Source of the DNA: Romanomermis culicivorax
Taxonomy: Eukaryota; Nematoda; Enoplea; Mermithida; Mermithidae
Direction: 5' to 3'
Assembly: GCA_963922205.1 (NCBI GenBank)
Contig: CAWUHX010000040.1
Location: 851,001 to 915,000 of the forward strand
Length of the DNA: 64,000 bases
The position numbers were made by a program, and so were the translations under genes. The notes below the pieces were generated by a model. That model ran no database searches and had not been told where the DNA came from. It worked only from the letters and a program-made list of their open reading frames with translations. Positions 56,224 through 64,000 of the stretch are shown one piece after another; the stretch's first letter is position 1, and the number at the start of each line of letters is the position of its first letter.

Positions 56224-59200
56224 CTATTGCCGGCGGGAAGTGTGGGGCGTGCGGGGTCCACCTTCTTCGTTGTCAAAAGTATTCTTTGCCGGACGTGGGA
56301 TGTACGGTTTTAGACGCGTTATGGAGACGGTCTGCGGGCGGCCGGGCGCGTCGAGTGCGTCAATGGTAACAACGTTTTCGGCTGCGCGGGAAGCGTCCGT
56401 GATGAGGAAAGGCCCGATGAAGTCGGGTTGAATCTTGTTGGCTTTTCGCGTGTTGGTCAAAAGAACTAAGTCGTTGACGGCGAAGTCGCGTCTTCGAGCT
56501 TTGCGGTCAAAATATTCCTTGCTGGCGGCGGCTGCGGCATCGAGGTTAGCTTTGATCTTTTCGTGCATCTTGAGTTGGGCTTGCGTTAGAATATGTTGAT
56601 AAGCGTCGTAATTCAACGGTAAGGTGAGGCGGCGGGCGCAGTCGTAGTCGAAGGTGATGCGCGGTTCATATCCTCGTAATAAACTGAACGGCGAATGTCG
56701 TGTGGCTGTATGTGGCGTGGCGTTGTAAGCGAACACGGCGTAGGGTAGGTAACGCTCCCAGTTGTCTGGATCGTCGGCGGTATACTTTTTGAGTTGAGCG
56801 ATCAAGGTTTGATTGAAACGTTCGACCATCCCGTTGCACTGGGGGTGGTACGCCGTTGTTTTGACTTTTCGAATTTTGAGAAGTTCACAAATATCTTGCA
56901 TGAGTTTTGACGTAAAGCATCCACCTTGATCGGAAAGGAGTACAAGTGGGCTACCGTGCGTGAGGACGACGTTGTTGATAAAACATTCCACTATTGTTGA
57001 GGCTTTCTGATCCGGTATCGGGTGCGCGGATACGAATTTCGTAAAGTAATCCTGAAAAACAATAACGTAGGGACGCTTCTCACCTACTGGCGAAATATTG
57101 ACGATGTCGGTTGCCACGATTTCGAATGGGTGTTTGGGTTGAATTGGCAACAATGGCGGAGGCGGTGACGTGCGCGGCGTTGTGAGTTGACAAATTTTAC
57201 AGGTTTTGATCCAATCCCGAACGTCCTCTTCCATGCGGGGCCACCAAAAGTGAGCTTTAATGGCGGCTAGGGTTCGATTTGTCTCTTGATGATTCAAAAT
57301 TTTGGCGCCGTGGAATTGGTGAAGAGTTTGGTCGACCATGGAGGCAGGTACGACTAATTGCTTGACGTCTTTGATTTGCCGGTATAAAAGTTGATCTTCG
57401 AGGAAGAAAATCGGCGGGTATTTGGCGGCGTTGTTTGCGTTGAGAGAGGCGATGATTTTTGTTATGGCCGGATCGGCGGCTTGAGCTTTTAAAACATCTT
57501 CGTGAGCGGCAATCGTAATGACTTCGGCTGGAGGCGGTTCGTGGTCGGCATCCTTAGGCATTGAATTAGAGAGTGTGGGTGAACTGATGGTCTTTCTCGT
57601 CATTGCACGGGTGATGGCGTTGATTTTGGCGTCGGCCTCCGTGGATAGTGAAGCCACTGCTGGGCGTGTTTCCGGTACCGTTAAGTTGGCTTCCGTAGTT
57701 GCACCAGCAGGGTGAAAATTTTCACGGAAGATCTTTGCGGTCAAATTTTCGGCGTTCTGTATCGGACATTTGTCGCGGTCATCTTTCCTAGACAGAAAAT
57801 CAGCGCAAGCGTTATCCTTACCTTTAACATATTCCACTTTATAATCGTAATCTTGTAAGCTGATCGCGAAGCGCTGGAGTCGTGAATTGCGGTGTTTCTC
57901 GTCTTTGAGCCATTCGAGGGGCTTGTGGTCAGTGCGGACGATAACTTTCTGGCCGTACACATAGTGGCGGTACATCCGGAAGCCGTATACAATGGCGAGG
58001 CATTCACGCTCAGTTGTACTGTAGCGGGTTTCGGCATCGGTGAGTACGCGACTATTGTAGGCGATGACCCATTGATCGTTTTCGTTTTCTTGATACAAAA
58101 TTGCTCCGATGGCGGTCGTACTGGCGTCAGTTTGAATAACGAATTGAGCTTTGCCATCGTAGACGGGATAGCGGAGAAAGGGTGACGACGTAAGGGCTGT
58201 TTTGATGCCTTTGAATGCGGCGTGGTGTTCATCCGTGGCGAAGTATTGGGCGTCTTTGCGTAAGAGTCCGTACAATGGACTGGACAAGGTTGCCAAATTC
58301 GGAATGAATCGCTTGCACCATTGAACTAGACCTAAAAAACTCTGCATACCTTTTTTAGTCTTTGGAAATTCGTATTCGGCGATCGCTTTGACTTTCTCGG
58401 GATCGGCGGCGATTCCGCGGGCGCTGAGAAGATGTCCCAAGAATTTGACTTGCGGCGGCAGGAACTCGCATTTGTCTGGTCGAAGCGTAAGGTTGGCGGC
58501 GCGGAGGGCGTCAAAAACGATTTGAAGGTGTTCCAAATGCTCTTCAAACGAGTTCGAAAAGATGATAATATCGTCAATATAAACGAGGCAAATTTTCCAA
58601 ATGTACGGGTGGAGAATTCTTTCCATTAAACGTTGAAACTCGGCGGGCGCGTTTTTCAAGCCGAAAGGCAAAACTTTGAATCGAAACAAACCTTCTTGAC
58701 AAATGAAGGTTGTTTTATCGCGGGAATCGACGTCGAGGGGTACTTGCCAATACCCAGCCTTGAGGTCGAGCGTGGTGAAGAATTTTGCGTGTCCCATTGC
58801 ATCCAGGTAGTCATCGATGCGCGGGATTGGGAATTTGTCGCTCGGCGTAACATCGTTGATTCCGCGGTAGTCAACAACGGGTCTCCACGAGCTGTCTTTT
58901 TTCTTTACCAAAAATAGCGGTGCGGCCCAGGGCGAGCGAGATGGTTCGATAAAATCGTTGTCAAGCATTTCTTGGATATGGCGACGGACAATCGGTCTTT
59001 GTTCCATCGCGGCGCGGTAGTAATGGCGGGAAACTGGTTTTGCGGTGCCGGTATCGATGCTGATGGTCAACTCGCTAGTGATGGTTGGTTTATCGCCGGG
59101 GAGGCTGAAAACGTCGCGGTGCTGTCGGAGCATCCTGAGGGCTTTTGCTTTTTGCGCGGTAGAAACGTACGTCTTTTCCGTCATTGGGTTCAGGGCGTAT

Positions 59201-62200
59201 TCCAGCTTTTGTTGTGCGGTGTTGCCAGGGAATGACTTGTCCAATGCGGCCGGCTCGTGGTCGGTTAAGTCGCGGTCGGCGGCGGCGGTTGCTATCTGAC
59301 AATCGGCGTGGGTTTCGGAATACTTCAGCGTGTGCCTTGCCATCGCAATGAGTTGGTTTGGTCGGAGTTTGATACTGTTCGGCGTATTGTTGATGAAAAG
59401 GAGCGGACAATGGCCGTTGGTGATATTGACCACTGCGGTTTCGACTGGGAGCTCTGCGGCAACGTTATCCGTGGCGAGTGGTTGTACAATCACATCGGGC
59501 ACTGTCGCTGATGTTGTGGGAAAAACGCTACTTTTGACCCATTGTTGGCAGTGCGGTGAAATCGAAACGGAAGCTTGGGCGACGAGAAAAATTGGTTCGG
59601 CAAGCTCTGTAACCTCCAACCGCCGAGGGGGCGGTTGGTGTGGACCAGGTTGAGCCTGCCGTATCGGTTGTTCGACTTCGATTTCTTCGGGTTGGCTGAA
59701 AATATCAGATTTATCATCATAACAACTTACTCGTTCGTCCTCGGGTATTTCTTCTAAAGCGTTATCGTTAGCGGCGTTGAGAAACAATTCCGTTTGCGGG
59801 CGGATCGAGGCGATTACTTTGAGCGGCAGTTTAACGTCTTGAATTTCGATGTAATTGTCTTTGAAATTTAAAATGGCGTGGATATCGGGGTGCGCGAGGA
59901 AATCGGTTCCAATGATGAATTGATCGTTTCCGTCGTCGTCAAGAATTACGCATTTGATCATGTGCTCTCCGAAGGCGGATTCCATTGTGACAACTACCGG
60001 GCCGTGAGCGTTGACGACGGCGCCGTCGGCTACTTTAATTTTTCCACAAATCGGGAGTTGGAGCGATTGCTTGTCGAAAGCGCGTTTGACCAGACTTGAT
60101 GAGAGGACGGAACATTGGGCACCTGTATCGATGAGCGCGTGTGCTTTGACGGCTCCAATTTTGATTGGGATTTGAAAGGCTCTCGTAGAAGCGTACTTGC
60201 GGACAAACGATTTGGAAGATGGCGTTAGATTATCAATTTGACAAACGGACGAACGAATATGACAGGGATCTTGAAAAGCGCGGCCTGTTGCGTTCCAACG
60301 GACGATGCCGGGGCTGACAATGGGCGCGGCGGAAGCGATTTCTTTGGATGGAACAACCATATTGGCCGCGGACGTTGAATGATTGTTGACGCGTGTTTCG
60401 AGCGCCGGTACGGGCGCGGTGTTTGGTGCCGGAAGGGCGGGTAGGGTAATTTGCATTTCTGAAGATTGAGAACTAGCGCGCGATGAATCCGTCGGCGTTG
60501 TGACGTATGGAGCAGGTACCGCGTTGTAATGAATATGTTGTTCCCACGGCGCCGGAAATTGGTGGTTCGGGTAGACGGCGTATGTATTCTGAACGAAATC
60601 ATTTGGGCGTTGTATAGGGTTACCTTCATAGAAATGGTTTCGCGCGCCGCGGGCGTAGTTCGCTCCACGTTGGGGCGGTCCTCCGCGGCGGGGTCGCCAA
60701 TCGCGTTGTCCACGGACGTCGTTTGAATTATTTCGGAAGTCCACTTGCCATGGTTGGGCGGCGTAATTTGAGCGATTTGGTTCAAGTCGGGCTGATTGTT
60801 GAGCGTTTTGCCGTTTGAGCCAGACGCAATCTTCAGTGTTGTGTGTGCGGGATTTGTGAGCGTCGCACCACAGACCTGTAGGTTGCGTCGTGCGTGCGCG
60901 GTCTCTGCTGGCGGATCTGTCGAAGCGGTTTGCGTACGGCTCTCTGTTTTGAGATTGATGGCGCGGACTTTGTTGCCGATTGATGGGGGCCGTTTCTTCA
61001 GGGCGTTGTCGAGATTTTCTTTCTTCATAGTCGCAGTCGTATCGTTGAATCAATTGTTCCAGAAGCATCTCCGTGCGCGGCGGTTGCGGTGGCGGTGGTT
61101 CAATTGCTTGTGGTTGGAAAGAGACGAATTTATTGGGCTGCATCGCCGGGTTTTGCGTCCTGCGGTCCATCGATGGAGAGCGCTCGCGGTAGCGATTTTG
61201 AGGACGGTCCATGCTGCGGCGGCGTTCAAAACGGCGGTCAAACGGTTGTGGCGACTTCGGAGGTGGTGCATCTTGATCGGCTTGATTTACCAGAATGGGT
61301 CGTTCCGCGGTTCCGATTTCGGCTTTAGTTGCGTTGAGGACACTACGGGCTTTGGCTATGGCGTCGGCCAATTGTTGAACATTTGTGAAACCCTTTGCTT
61401 GTTCACCAATTGTGAGTTGATAGAAAACAGGCATTTTTGTCAAAAAGGTATCAATTACTTGTTTGTGCCGGAAAGTTTGATCTTCATGCTGATACAATAG
61501 TTGTACATAAGTCATTACCTTACTCAGGAATGCGGCGGGTTCCTCTCCAGCTTCTGGCGTGATCGACGCGAGTTCGCGTTTAAGAGTCATTGGATTGCAA
61601 TCGGGCGCCAACTGGAACATAAGCAAATGTTTGGCGTCTTCGTACCGCGTCATATCTTGGATCATGTCGCTCGGTGTATCGCGGGTAAGTCGGCGGAGGG
61701 CACTCATCTTTACGTGGTTGGAGGCGTCGTAGCCGAACTCATTTTCCAGTCGTATGAAGAAGCGTAACAGGCGTTTATTTGTTGCGGCGCCGTCGATTAT
61801 CAACGGATGCATATTGTCGACGATTGTTTTGATGCGGCTATCTTCTTCACGATGAGACGTGCGCAGCATGTCGTACCGAGGGTGCGGGTGTTCATAATAA
61901 TCCTCGGGTGGATAATCTGAAAAGCCAAATTGGTTTGCCGCGGGCGGTGGGCGTCTTTGAAGCGCGGAGCGGTGTAAATCTTCATCGGCGCGCGTATTGC
62001 GGGCGAATTCGTTATTATATAAGGTATCCGTCGACGGTGCTTTGGGTTTGACTTGGTTTGGTAGCCTGCCAAAGACTGGAGCCGGTTCAGTTTCACGGAG
62101 AGTTTCGTTAGGGATATAAACATCTCTTGTTTCCTCGCCGTGAAACCGTGAGGACACCGGCGGCGGTCTTGGTGTAGGCGGATTACGCGCGTGCGTCGCG

Positions 62201-62952
62201 GCGGCGGTTGTGGAAATCAAATGTTGCATTTGCTCGGCGAGCGCGGCGAAACGCGCGTTAGTGGCTTTTGTTTGTTCTTGAATTTCGCGTTGAACGCGTA
62301 ATTGTTGGGCTTGGAATTGATCGGAGACGGCGCCGATAATTTGATCGATGGTTTGTACCGTGGGGACATTGTTGGTTATACGCGCGGCGGCGGTGTTGAG
62401 TTGTTCCAGCGCGTCGCGTGCTTCAATTCGAAAATTTTGGACTTCGTTGGCGTTTGCGATAGCGAGACTGCTGCGGTGATCGTTTACTGAAGCACGGGTG
62501 GCGGCTGGGGCTTGCGGTGGTTCGATATTGACAAAGGATTCGGAAGAGTCGGTTCTGGCGACAATTTGGTCATCATTATTTCGAGCCGGCGCGGGCGGCG
62601 GCGGCATTTGCGATGCGGGCGGCGCGTTGAGGCGATTTTCGGCGGCGGCATGAAGGTTTTGGTTTACTAGCCGCGGAGTTTGGGAAATATTCGTCGCCGC
62701 GGTTGCGGGAATGAGCGGTGCTTGCGGCTGTGCCGTCTCGTCCAGCGCGGGAGTGCTGAAGTTAGACAAGGGCGGATTATGGGGCGGGAGGCTTACCGTG
62801 GGTACCGCTGTCGATTGCGTAATATTTGACGGTCGCGGCAACATCATCTGGTCAAAACTTAAAGCGCGGCGTGCGGCTGTAGCGTTGTTCGGAGAACTGG
62901 AGCGCGACGGAAATCGAGTGAAGTCCGGCGGCGTGTGGCTTACCGTTGGCAT
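56224..62952 (-). CDS. gag-pol: Copy C Gag-Pol polyprotein, intact
   Basis: A single frame of 2242 residues from the ATG at 62,952 ([11 protein letters not shown]). Approximate residues: Pro/Ala-rich gag N-terminus 1-330; capsid-like region 380-540; Arg-rich segment and zinc motif [14 protein letters not shown] near 700; protease [12 protein letters not shown] near 940; RT with [11 protein letters not shown] near 1459; RNase H with [11 protein letters not shown] near 1607; integrase HHCC 1877-1920, catalytic residues in ATDIVNISP (1947), LLSDQGG (2006) and GMVERFN (2042), and FIGPFLI near 2175. gag and pol are fused with no stop or frameshift, as in some CsRn1-type elements. The frame continues upstream of the ATG through the leader without another ATG. 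All catalytic motifs are present, so this copy could supply enzymes to relatives such as A. Confidence 0.95.
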   Translation of the reverse strand: MPTVSHTPPDFTRFPSRSSSPNNATAARRALSFDQMMLPRPSNITQSTAVPTVSLPPHNPPLSNFSTPALDETAQPQAPLIPATAATNISQTPRLVNQNLHAAAENRLNAPPASQMPPPPAPARNNDDQIVARTDSSESFVNIEPPQAPAATRASVNDHRSSLAIANANEVQNFRIEARDALEQLNTAAARITNNVPTVQTIDQIIGAVSDQFQAQQLRVQREIQEQTKATNARFAALAEQMQHLISTTAAATHARNPPTPRPPPVSSRFHGEETRDVYIPNETLRETEPAPVFGRLPNQVKPKAPSTDTLYNNEFARNTRADEDLHRSALQRRPPPAANQFGFSDYPPEDYYEHPHPRYDMLRTSHREEDSRIKTIVDNMHPLIIDGAATNKRLLRFFIRLENEFGYDASNHVKMSALRRLTRDTPSDMIQDMTRYEDAKHLLMFQLAPDCNPMTLKRELASITPEAGEEPAAFLSKVMTYVQLLYQHEDQTFRHKQVIDTFLTKMPVFYQLTIGEQAKGFTNVQQLADAIAKARSVLNATKAEIGTAERPILVNQADQDAPPPKSPQPFDRRFERRRSMDRPQNRYRERSPSMDRRTQNPAMQPNKFVSFQPQAIEPPPPQPPRTEMLLEQLIQRYDCDYEERKSRQRPEETAPINRQQSPRHQSQNREPYANRFDRSASRDRARTTQPTGLWCDAHKSRTHNTEDCVWLKRQNAQQSARLEPNRSNYAAQPWQVDFRNNSNDVRGQRDWRPRRGGPPQRGANYARGARNHFYEGNPIQRPNDFVQNTYAVYPNHQFPAPWEQHIHYNAVPAPYVTTPTDSSRASSQSSEMQITLPALPAPNTAPVPALETRVNNHSTSAANMVVPSKEIASAAPIVSPGIVRWNATGRAFQDPCHIRSSVCQIDNLTPSSKSFVRKYASTRAFQIPIKIGAVKAHALIDTGAQCSVLSSSLVKRAFDKQSLQLPICGKIKVADGAVVNAHGPVVVTMESAFGEHMIKCVILDDDGNDQFIIGTDFLAHPDIHAILNFKDNYIEIQDVKLPLKVIASIRPQTELFLNAANDNALEEIPEDERVSCYDDKSDIFSQPEEIEVEQPIRQAQPGPHQPPPRRLEVTELAEPIFLVAQASVSISPHCQQWVKSSVFPTTSATVPDVIVQPLATDNVAAELPVETAVVNITNGHCPLLFINNTPNSIKLRPNQLIAMARHTLKYSETHADCQIATAAADRDLTDHEPAALDKSFPGNTAQQKLEYALNPMTEKTYVSTAQKAKALRMLRQHRDVFSLPGDKPTITSELTISIDTGTAKPVSRHYYRAAMEQRPIVRRHIQEMLDNDFIEPSRSPWAAPLFLVKKKDSSWRPVVDYRGINDVTPSDKFPIPRIDDYLDAMGHAKFFTTLDLKAGYWQVPLDVDSRDKTTFICQEGLFRFKVLPFGLKNAPAEFQRLMERILHPYIWKICLVYIDDIIIFSNSFEEHLEHLQIVFDALRAANLTLRPDKCEFLPPQVKFLGHLLSARGIAADPEKVKAIAEYEFPKTKKGMQSFLGLVQWCKRFIPNLATLSSPLYGLLRKDAQYFATDEHHAAFKGIKTALTSSPFLRYPVYDGKAQFVIQTDASTTAIGAILYQENENDQWVIAYNSRVLTDAETRYSTTERECLAIVYGFRMYRHYVYGQKVIVRTDHKPLEWLKDEKHRNSRLQRFAISLQDYDYKVEYVKGKDNACADFLSRKDDRDKCPIQNAENLTAKIFRENFHPAGATTEANLTVPETRPAVASLSTEADAKINAITRAMTRKTISSPTLSNSMPKDADHEPPPAEVITIAAHEDVLKAQAADPAITKIIASLNANNAAKYPPIFFLEDQLLYRQIKDVKQLVVPASMVDQTLHQFHGAKILNHQETNRTLAAIKAHFWWPRMEEDVRDWIKTCKICQLTTPRTSPPPPLLPIQPKHPFEIVATDIVNISPVGEKRPYVIVFQDYFTKFVSAHPIPDQKASTIVECFINNVVLTHGSPLVLLSDQGGCFTSKLMQDICELLKIRKVKTTAYHPQCNGMVERFNQTLIAQLKKYTADDPDNWERYLPYAVFAYNATPHTATRHSPFSLLRGYEPRITFDYDCARRLTLPLNYDAYQHILTQAQLKMHEKIKANLDAAAAASKEYFDRKARRRDFAVNDLVLLTNTRKANKIQPDFIGPFLITDASRAAENVVTIDALDAPGRPQTVSITRLKPYIPRPAKNTFDNEEGGPRTPHTSRRQ

Positions 62953-63070
62953 CTTTTTTCTCAAGGTGTAATAACCTCGTTTGTATCCCTTGGCACAGCT
63001 ACGGCGGGGTCGAATTTTGAAGTCTTTAATTTCTTCGGATGCAACGCAACAGCGGGGAGCGGCAACGTAC

Positions 63071-63087
63071 AATCCAAACGGTCACCA
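63071..63087 (-). other. Primer-binding site of copy C
   Basis: TGGTGACCGTTTGGATT on the minus strand, one base from the 5' LTR; identical to copy A. Confidence 0.75.
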
Positions 63088-63088
63088 G

Positions 63089-63681
63089 TGTTATATCTTG
63101 GTTTGCGGTCGGGGATGGTGCGGCGTGATGCAGGATTGGGATTCCGAGATTGCGTCCTTAATGTACGTGCGTCCCACGCCCACGTTTACCCGATTACTTA
63201 ATTACTAATACTTAAACCCCGACAATAATTATCCCAACAATTAAAGAAAACCTAGTTTCTTTAATTGTCTCCCTTCTACTCTCACTAACTAAAAATAAAG
63301 GGATTCTCCTACCTATTTATTATTATACAATAACGTACGAAAAACTTACGTGACCAAAACGTTACGGGCGAGACGAAAATAAAATGACAATAATAAATCT
63401 ACTCCCACGCACGGGCGAACAAAGACGAGAAAAGCGTGGTGGGAGGCGGCTAATACGTGCTAGTGGTGGCCGGCGGGGCACACAACTAGTAAGGAAAATA
63501 AAAAATACACGTAAAGTATACGTAACGAATAATGAATAGAGAGAGACCAGCGCACGCGTACCGACGTGCGCTACAGTAAGATGGCCACTGGTGGTCCGCG
63601 TTGCTCTCTCCACTTGCCACCTGCGGGCCTGTGACGCGTTTTGACAAATAATGAAAAATCGGCGGAAAACACACTACAACA
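63089..63681 (-). repeat. Copy C 5' LTR (593 bp)
   Basis: TG...CA ends; AATAAA at 63,316-63,321 and GTAAGT at 63,344-63,349 on the minus strand; hairpin at 63,549-63,572. Confidence 0.95.
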
Positions 63682-64000
63682 TTTATTGCTTTTTACTATC
63701 TACAAAAATGTTGAATGTCGACAGTCTTTAGTGTGAACAAGTTTTGCATTTTACACTTTTCGCAAAATTTTCAATGTCAAAACGTAAACGCAAAAGTTTA
63801 TTGACGAAATTCCCCGAATTTAGTGTAAACAAGTTATGAATTTTACATTTTTTTCCAAAATTTTCAAGCGTTCGAAAAATCAATTTCAAATTTTTTACAA
63901 AATTAATTAGATGAAGTTTTTCTACAAAATTTTGAATTTGTCGTAACAAATTATTATTCAAATCCGGCATTGTACAATTTTCGTTAAATTTAAATAAGTT
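63682..64000. repeat. Satellite array, right part
   Basis: It resumes the same array as 46,430-49,538, starting at the second TTTA: TTGCTTTTTACTATCTACAA and GTCGACAGTCTTTAGTGTGA match the text near 49,080-49,130. Another GTGTAAACAAG lies near 63,823. The array runs off the window. Confidence 0.85.

Larger units (their letters stand above)
49539..63681 (-). mobile_element. Copy C: 14.1-kb CsRn1-like LTR retrotransposon, young and apparently intact
   Basis: Same organisation as copy A, with 593-bp LTRs that differ at two positions by eye, a 4-bp TTTA duplication, PBS, polypurine tract, an uninterrupted gag-pol of about 2240 codons and an uninterrupted exonuclease ORF. It lies in the satellite array. 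Compared with A its LTR is a distinct subtype (TGTTATATCTTGG start). Because coding frames and termini are intact and the LTRs almost identical, it is a candidate active element; one doubt is ORF2, which is shorter than in A. Confidence 0.95.

Overview
This is eukaryotic, almost certainly invertebrate animal, DNA. A cellular TBC1D1/TBC1D4-type gene has five exons split by introns of only 48-76 nt with good GT-AG sites. Almost everything else is transposable elements: Ty3/gypsy LTR retrotransposons, a Polinton/Maverick remnant, foldback repeats and a satellite. Arthropod or nematode would both fit; I cannot narrow it further.

Layout. (1) 1-20,762 is a nested pair of minus-strand LTR retrotransposons of one unusually long family. 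Copy A (535-14,723, 14.2 kb, TSD GGTA) sits inside the pol gene of an older copy B, whose halves are 14,724-20,762 and 1-534. (2) 21,345-26,593 is an intronless toxin-like gene (predicted pore-forming hydrophobic block plus RTX-like repeats), broken by one in-frame stop and one frameshift, with a eukaryotic-looking splice acceptor in front and a poly(A) signal behind. It looks bacterial in origin. (3) 27,247-31,135 is a 3.9-kb foldback structure. (4) 32,074-37,443 is a decayed Polinton/Maverick piece: protein-primed type DNA polymerase B (minus) and, divergently, the start of its integrase (plus). (5) 37,444-41,090 is an old plus-strand relative (D) of the A/B/C family, fused into that integrase. 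(6) 41,090-43,222 is the gag-protease-RT start of a different, Mag-like gypsy element (E) on the minus strand, with a TATA box and two heat-shock elements upstream of it. (7) 45,435-46,318 is the 3' end of the TBC gene. (8) 46,430-49,538 and 63,682-64,000 are one satellite array carrying many GTAAACAA (forkhead-type) motifs, probably inside a huge intron of the TBC gene. Copy C (49,539-63,681, 14.1 kb, TSD TTTA) has inserted into that array.

How the A/B/C family works. The order in the element sense is 5' LTR, primer-binding site, gag-pol (gag with a CX2HX9C zinc motif, protease, RT, RNase H, integrase), a short membrane ORF with a PPPY late-domain motif, then a third ORF of about 1650 residues with a DEDDy 3'-5' exonuclease domain of RNase D/WRN type, then a polypurine tract and the 3' LTR. 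The exonuclease ORF occupies the env position and is present in A, C, D and one more fragment. Splice signals in the LTR and before ORF2/ORF3 suggest spliced subgenomic mRNAs. C is intact in gag-pol and ORF3 and its LTRs differ at about 2 of 593 sites, so it is young and may be active; A (about 10 LTR differences) has a nonsense codon and a frameshift in gag-pol; B has several nonsense codons.
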